NCBI GenBank assembly: GCA_004558185.1
Contig: SFDP01000005.1
Coordinates: forward strand, 1-64,000
Length of the DNA stretch: 64,000 nt
Origin: Lachnospiraceae bacterium
GTDB lineage: Bacteria; Bacillota; Clostridia; Lachnospirales; Lachnospiraceae
Reading direction: 5' to 3'
Each line of letters starts with the position of its first letter. Position 1 is the first letter of the stretch. The translations under genes and the position numbers were made by a program. The notes under the pieces were generated by a model. The model did no database searches and was not told where the DNA came from. It saw only the letters and a program-made list of their open reading frames with translations. Shown here one piece after another: positions 60,119 to 64,000 of the stretch.

Positions 60119-60784
60119 CTATAGAGTCAGCTTTACCCCTTCTTTTGTACCCTGGACATCCTCATCCGTAAGGAGACCGTCACGCTTACAGGCCTGAGTC
60201 AATACCTCCATCTCCACGGACAGATCCAGGATATCGTTATTGAAGAGATTTGCATATTGTCTGTCCATGGCATTCTTAATTTTTTCCAGACAATCTATTA
60301 CGTTTTCTTCCATATTATCCGTAGGAATACCGCTTTTTTCCACTCGTTCATATTTCAAAAGAATGTTTCCCAAGGTGGGCAGATAATAGTTGAGGAATTG
60401 TCTCACCCCGGGAATATCCTCCGGCTGACTTTTAAGCGTTCTGAGGATCTTGTCGGCAACACGGCAGATTTCTTCACTTAAGGTGCGAATCTGCTGATTT
60501 CTGATTTGCACCTGCAGGCGCCTTATTTCCATAAGATTGGAGCGGCCTCTGGCAAGAACTGCCTCCGTATCCTCCGTTATTCTGCTGCCCTCTTTTTCCT
60601 TTGGTTTTTGTCTTGAAAAATAAATGACCAGAATAACCAACAGAATAATCAGAAGCAGAATAATCCCAAAAACAACCAATAAAATCGTAGAAAGCGTGGG
60701 AAAGAATTTACGCAGAACCAGAAATAGAATTACGGCTCCTGCCATACCTAATATTCCCAGTGCTCCTGAAGATGTATCCTTCAT
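60119..60784 (-). CDS. XpaC-family membrane protein
   Basis: A 221-residue protein with two N-terminal membrane helices (about 7-25 and 32-54), a basic linker and a helical cytoplasmic domain (RTLSEEICRVADKILRTLKSQPEDIPGVRQFLNYYLPTLGNILLKYERV). It matches the 5-bromo-4-chloroindolyl phosphate hydrolysis (XpaC) family, often found next to TelA-like toxic-anion genes. The biochemical function is not established. It is the last gene of the SPFH-zinc ribbon-TPM operon. Confidence 0.75.
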   Translation of the reverse strand: MKDTSSGALGILGMAGAVILFLVLRKFFPTLSTILLVVFGIILLLIILLVILVIYFSRQKPKEKEGSRITEDTEAVLARGRSNLMEIRRLQVQIRNQQIRTLSEEICRVADKILRTLKSQPEDIPGVRQFLNYYLPTLGNILLKYERVEKSGIPTDNMEENVIDCLEKIKNAMDRQYANLFNNDILDLSVEMEVLTQACKRDGLLTDEDVQGTKEGVKLTL

Positions 60785-60816
60785 TACTGATCCTGCCTTT
60801 CTTCATTAAGTCCTGT

Positions 60817-62031
60817 TTAGAATTTTCCTCCGCCCCCACCGTGTGTAGTCCCTGATGAGGAGGTATGTGTGCTGGATCCGCCCGAAGAGCTGCTTTCCTT
60901 CGGCTTTTCCCTGCGGTCAACATTCCTGTAGAGGAACAAATCCTTTGATTGAGTAACCTTCATACTGTCCTTTTTCACATAATTTGCAGCTTCAGACTGA
61001 AATCTTACCGATTTTAGCTGACTTTTCATCATTGCGGTAATGACAAATGCAACTGCCAGCCCAATCAGCAAAGCAATACTCAGATTAAAAACAATATCAA
61101 AGGGCTCCTGGGGCATATTTCCTATATCAAAGGGCTCTGCATTTTTTGCCTGGGTAATAAATTCATCACACAGCTTGGCATAGGTTGAAAAAGCGTCTGC
61201 ATAATCACCATCACTTAGCATGGGAAGGAATTTTTCTGAAATATAATTAATTCCCGCATCAGTCAATGCCTCTATCCCATAGCCGGTAGTGGAAATCCAC
61301 CAATCTCTGTCCTCCATGCTCACCAGAAGCAGGATTCCGTCATTATTTGCCCCAAAACCATAGCCATTATAATCATAGAAGTCATCAGCATACTCCATTG
61401 GGCTTTTGCCATCTAATGAATTAACCGTCACGACTGCTATATCCACCTGCTGTCTTTCACTTATCTCATCCAGTTGACTGAGCAGCACCTCTTCTTCTGT
61501 GTCATTCAGCAAATCTGCCATATCGACCACTCTGATCGCCTTATCCAGAATAATGGTTGAAGCTGCAGCTTCATTCACCTGCAAAGCCCCGTCAATATTT
61601 TCGCCAAAGACCGAGGCTGCTTCATACAAATATGCGGCAACCGCATCATTATAATACTCTTCATTGTCATAGGCTTCCCTTATTCTATTTTCCTTTTCTT
61701 CATCCAGGATATCCCATGCTGTTCCTCTGGAAAAGATACTCCAGTAATCCTCATTTTCAATCATCAGAATCTGATCATCCAGACTTCCTAAAGATGTCTC
61801 TTCAACATAGGCATCAAGATCCTCTTCGTAGGTAAATACCAAAAGAATATCTATTCCCGTTTCAGCCGATAAATAATCGGCATATGCGTTTAATTCATCT
61901 ATTTCGTCATCACTCAAAACTCCCATCTCATCAACGATGTATTTAGTCGGCTCCTCCTCGGCAAATACAGACAGGGAGCATCCAAGGGTAAGGATAAGCA
62001 GAAACAGAACAGATAATATATGCTTTTTCAT
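60817..62031 (-). CDS. TPM-domain membrane protein
   Basis: A 404-residue protein: signal peptide ending SVFAEE, then two TPM-type domains. The first (YIVDEMGVLSDDEIDELNAYADYLS) is partial, the second (DLLNDTEEEVLLSQLDEISERQQVDIAVVTVNSLDGKSPMEYADDFYDYNGYGFG) is complete with the acidic motif. A membrane helix near residue 310 follows, and a cytoplasmic tail ends in Gly/Ser repeats (GGGGGKF). TPM domains occur in photosystem II repair proteins and in many membrane proteins with unknown role. It lies 13 bases after its upstream neighbour. Confidence 0.8.
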   Translation of the reverse strand: MKKHILSVLFLLILTLGCSLSVFAEEEPTKYIVDEMGVLSDDEIDELNAYADYLSAETGIDILLVFTYEEDLDAYVEETSLGSLDDQILMIENEDYWSIFSRGTAWDILDEEKENRIREAYDNEEYYNDAVAAYLYEAASVFGENIDGALQVNEAAASTIILDKAIRVVDMADLLNDTEEEVLLSQLDEISERQQVDIAVVTVNSLDGKSPMEYADDFYDYNGYGFGANNDGILLLVSMEDRDWWISTTGYGIEALTDAGINYISEKFLPMLSDGDYADAFSTYAKLCDEFITQAKNAEPFDIGNMPQEPFDIVFNLSIALLIGLAVAFVITAMMKSQLKSVRFQSEAANYVKKDSMKVTQSKDLFLYRNVDRREKPKESSSSGGSSTHTSSSGTTHGGGGGKF

Positions 62032-62044
62032 TCTTCACACCTCC

Positions 62045-63130
62045 CTACAGCAGCCACAGCAAATAGCTGATCCCAAAGGCAGCAGCACTAACGATTCCCC
62101 ACAGACTAAACAACCATTTTCTATATGCCGCCTTGTCTAGGGGCAGATCACCTACAATTTTTCCTGTCTGTCCATTCATGGCAAAGGTATATTTCTGTCC
62201 CTGCCAGGTAGTATTTAAAAGCCATACCGGATACAGGGCATATTTTGCTTTTCCATTCTGAAGATGGATAGAGGTAGATTCTGCTGTAACCGAGGTGTAA
62301 CCTTCTACAGTAGAGGCAAAGGTTTTTTCTACGCTTTTCTTAATTCTTTCATTGGCACGTTCTATACTCTGATTGGCATCTACATCGTATTTATCTGCAA
62401 GATAACCGGCAAGATAGGCCGTCTGAAAATCCACCGCATCGGAAAAATTAAAGGGTTCAATGGATTCCATCAGATCATCGGCCATTTTAGTCGAGCCGTC
62501 TACCGGTACCAGCTCAAAGCCCACAGAGCCGCTTCGAATAATCGAATAGAAGCTGGTTTCCGTATAATCATAATCACTGTCACTCCAGACACGGGTTTTG
62601 GTAGCCTTATACCGGATATTTGCATCCGCATCTGCATCAAAGAGCCAGAAGGGCACATAGACCCCTTTAACCTCATCAATATGGTTTTGATCCTTAAATA
62701 CCTTAGGCAGCAGCTTTTTTCCTCCGTAGTGCCTGTTCAGCGCCGCCTTAGCTGCCTTCTTATCCAGCTTAAAGGGAATAATATAATCCGGCTTCAGTGC
62801 ACCTGAAAACTGTCCCATCATGACCACCGGATTTCCACAGTAGGGACAGGCCGTAGCTGCAGTATTCTCATCACCTACGATTTCTCCTCCGCAAGATTTA
62901 CAGCTATATGTACGAAGCCCATCGGTCTCTCCCTCCTCCCATTGAGAGCCGGCATCCGTTTCCCAATTCATCTCATCCGACTGTTCCTCTTTTAGCTGAT
63001 CGTCATAAGCAGTCAATGTGTCCATTTCAAATTCCGTATCACAAAAGGGGCATTTCATTTTTTGTACCGCACTGTCGAAGGCAATTGCACCCCCACAGCA
63101 TGGACATTTATACTCTTGTAATGCTGCCAT
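62045..63130 (-). CDS. Zinc-ribbon protein with C-terminal membrane helix
   Basis: A 361-residue protein with two zinc ribbons at the N-terminus: YKCPCCGGAIAF...KCPFCDTEFEM and YSCKSCGGEIVG...ACPYCGNPVVM. A long middle domain (YIIPFKLDKKAAKAALNRHYGGKKLLPKVFK ... GVYVPFWLFDADADANI) and a final membrane helix follow. Such proteins are often labelled TFIIB-type zinc-ribbon or helicase-like in databases, but no helicase motif is present. It probably acts at the membrane with the SPFH protein next to it. Confidence 0.75.
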   Translation of the reverse strand: MAALQEYKCPCCGGAIAFDSAVQKMKCPFCDTEFEMDTLTAYDDQLKEEQSDEMNWETDAGSQWEEGETDGLRTYSCKSCGGEIVGDENTAATACPYCGNPVVMMGQFSGALKPDYIIPFKLDKKAAKAALNRHYGGKKLLPKVFKDQNHIDEVKGVYVPFWLFDADADANIRYKATKTRVWSDSDYDYTETSFYSIIRSGSVGFELVPVDGSTKMADDLMESIEPFNFSDAVDFQTAYLAGYLADKYDVDANQSIERANERIKKSVEKTFASTVEGYTSVTAESTSIHLQNGKAKYALYPVWLLNTTWQGQKYTFAMNGQTGKIVGDLPLDKAAYRKWLFSLWGIVSAAAFGISYLLWLL

Positions 63131-63213
63131 ATTTCTCCTCCTTTGAAGTCAATTGTTTTTATTTTGCTGAAGGGTATACTGCTCCCATAAGGTAGGAGCG
63201 AGGAACATAGTCC

Positions 63214-64000
63214 TTATCCTACAATATCACCATCATCAAAGGGATCGCCGCATTCAGGACAGAATTTTGGAGGTTTTACCCCTTTTTCAGGCTCCCATCC
63301 ACATTTATCGCATTTGTACTGAGGTACACCTGCCGGCTTTTGGGTTCCGCAATTCTGACAGAATTTTCCTTTGTTTACCGTTCCGCAGGAACAGGTCCAG
63401 CCATCCTCAGCAGGCTTTGGTGAACCGCATTCCGGGCAGAATTTCCCACTGACAACGGCTCCACAAGAGCATTTCCATCCATCTGCCGATACCGGCTCCG
63501 GTTTTTTGCTGCCGCATTCAGGACAGAATTTTCCATTAACAACAGCCCCACAGGTGCATTTCCAACTACCTGCAGGTGCTGCTGCAGCCGCTTGCTGCTG
63601 TGCCGCCTGCTGCTGTCCCATTGCAAATAGATTTTGTGCATTCATTCCACCGCCTGCATTCATAGCCATACCCATGCCCATAAATCCGGTCATAGCTCCG
63701 GCAGAGTTAGAAGCTGCAGCCTTCATTGCATCTGCCTGTGCACCAACCAGAGTAGCTCCGGCCATATTAGGGTTCTGTAAAACAGCCGTTCTCTGAAGCT
63801 GCTTGATCATTTCCGCATCCTCCGGCGGCAGTGTAACTGAGCCCAGGGCAATGCTGACCACCTTGAGTCCCCGCAGCTCTCCCCACTTTGTAGAAAGAGC
63901 CGCATTCATTGCTTCTTCCAGCTCTGTATTATGGGAAACAATCTGATTAGGGCGAAGCTCCAGATCGGACAGCTTTCCGAAGGCCGGCTGTAAGGCACTG
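63214..64000 (-). CDS. SPFH-domain protein with C-terminal zinc ribbons (5' end outside window)
   Basis: The frame is open at the window edge, so the N-terminus is missing. The visible part (about 261 residues) begins with the end of an SPFH/Band 7 domain (LEEAMNAALSTKWGELRGLKVVSIALGSVTLPPEDAEMIKQL), then a Met/Gly/Ala/Gln-rich linker, and four zinc ribbons: three of the form WKCTCGAVVNGKFCPECG and one YKCDKCGWEPEKG...FCPECG. It resembles YdjI/virion-core-like SPFH proteins of Firmicutes. It heads the operon with the zinc-ribbon, TPM and XpaC-like genes. Confidence 0.85.
   Translation of the reverse strand, partial: SALQPAFGKLSDLELRPNQIVSHNTELEEAMNAALSTKWGELRGLKVVSIALGSVTLPPEDAEMIKQLQRTAVLQNPNMAGATLVGAQADAMKAAASNSAGAMTGFMGMGMAMNAGGGMNAQNLFAMGQQQAAQQQAAAAAPAGSWKCTCGAVVNGKFCPECGSKKPEPVSADGWKCSCGAVVSGKFCPECGSPKPAEDGWTCSCGTVNKGKFCQNCGTQKPAGVPQYKCDKCGWEPEKGVKPPKFCPECGDPFDDGDIVG

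Overview
The window reads as chromosome of a strictly fermentative, low-to-mid GC Gram-positive anaerobe, most likely a gut clostridium of the Lachnospiraceae. This is inferred from strong AGGAGG-type ribosome binding sites, TTG/GTG starts, tRNAs without an encoded CCA, pyruvate:ferredoxin oxidoreductase, a galactose Mgl transporter, a sialic acid operon, ROK and RpiR proteins, and lipoprotein-type binding proteins. No phage, CRISPR array or complete insertion sequence was seen.

Layout. 1-4.2 kb: mglBAC sugar ABC transporter (minus strand) with its promoter and terminator. 4.3-12.4 kb: one minus-strand operon encoding a heterodimeric ABC exporter, HflK, HflC, a membrane-anchored glycosidase-like protein and a membrane-anchored Mrr-type nuclease. 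12.4-16.9 kb: hemerythrin, a nuclease-like/winged-helix protein, GreA and a chemoreceptor. 16.9-24.8 kb: sialic acid catabolism, in two divergent units: binding protein-permease-permease-nanA-rpiR (minus) and nanE-nanQ-nanK (plus). 24.9-30.2 kb: FMN-binding lipoprotein, RsmA, TatD, a second chemoreceptor, tRNA-Pro, gamma-carbonic anhydrase-like protein and tRNA-Lys. 30.3-34.0 kb: zinc/manganese-type ABC importer with two accessory genes. 34.1-39.3 kb: secreted coiled-coil protein, two-component system, aldehyde dehydrogenase, histidine phosphatase. 39.3-48.4 kb: a ten-gene Mrp/Mbh-type cation antiporter operon with four large antiporter modules. 48.4-52.4 kb: TrmB, D,D-carboxypeptidase, exonuclease, SGNH esterase. 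52.6-58.5 kb: ahpC, a broken ahpF-like reductase, nifJ and a Crp/Fnr regulator. 58.5-59.3 kb: a gene-free stretch made mostly of repeats. 59.3-64 kb: TraX-like protein and a minus-strand operon of SPFH/zinc-ribbon, zinc-ribbon membrane, TPM and XpaC-like proteins that runs off the window end.

The most unusual content is in the small dispersed elements. Family 1 (five copies) has CTATTCAGA inverted ends, 8-9 bp target duplications at three copies, and two alternative cores of unrelated sequence that both fold into a long hairpin; a 47-bp arm has been lost or gained between GCGAA direct repeats. Family 2 (three copies) has CTAGTATAAC ends; one copy supplies the last codons and stop of nanK and another abuts the ribosome binding site of the Crp/Fnr gene. 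A 97-bp repeat occurs at both ends of the window, and a 30-bp hairpin plus ribosome-binding leader is shared by ahpC and two antiporter genes. Other points are the internally deleted ahpF, the antiporter operon without hydrogenase genes, and the SPFH/TPM/XpaC operon.
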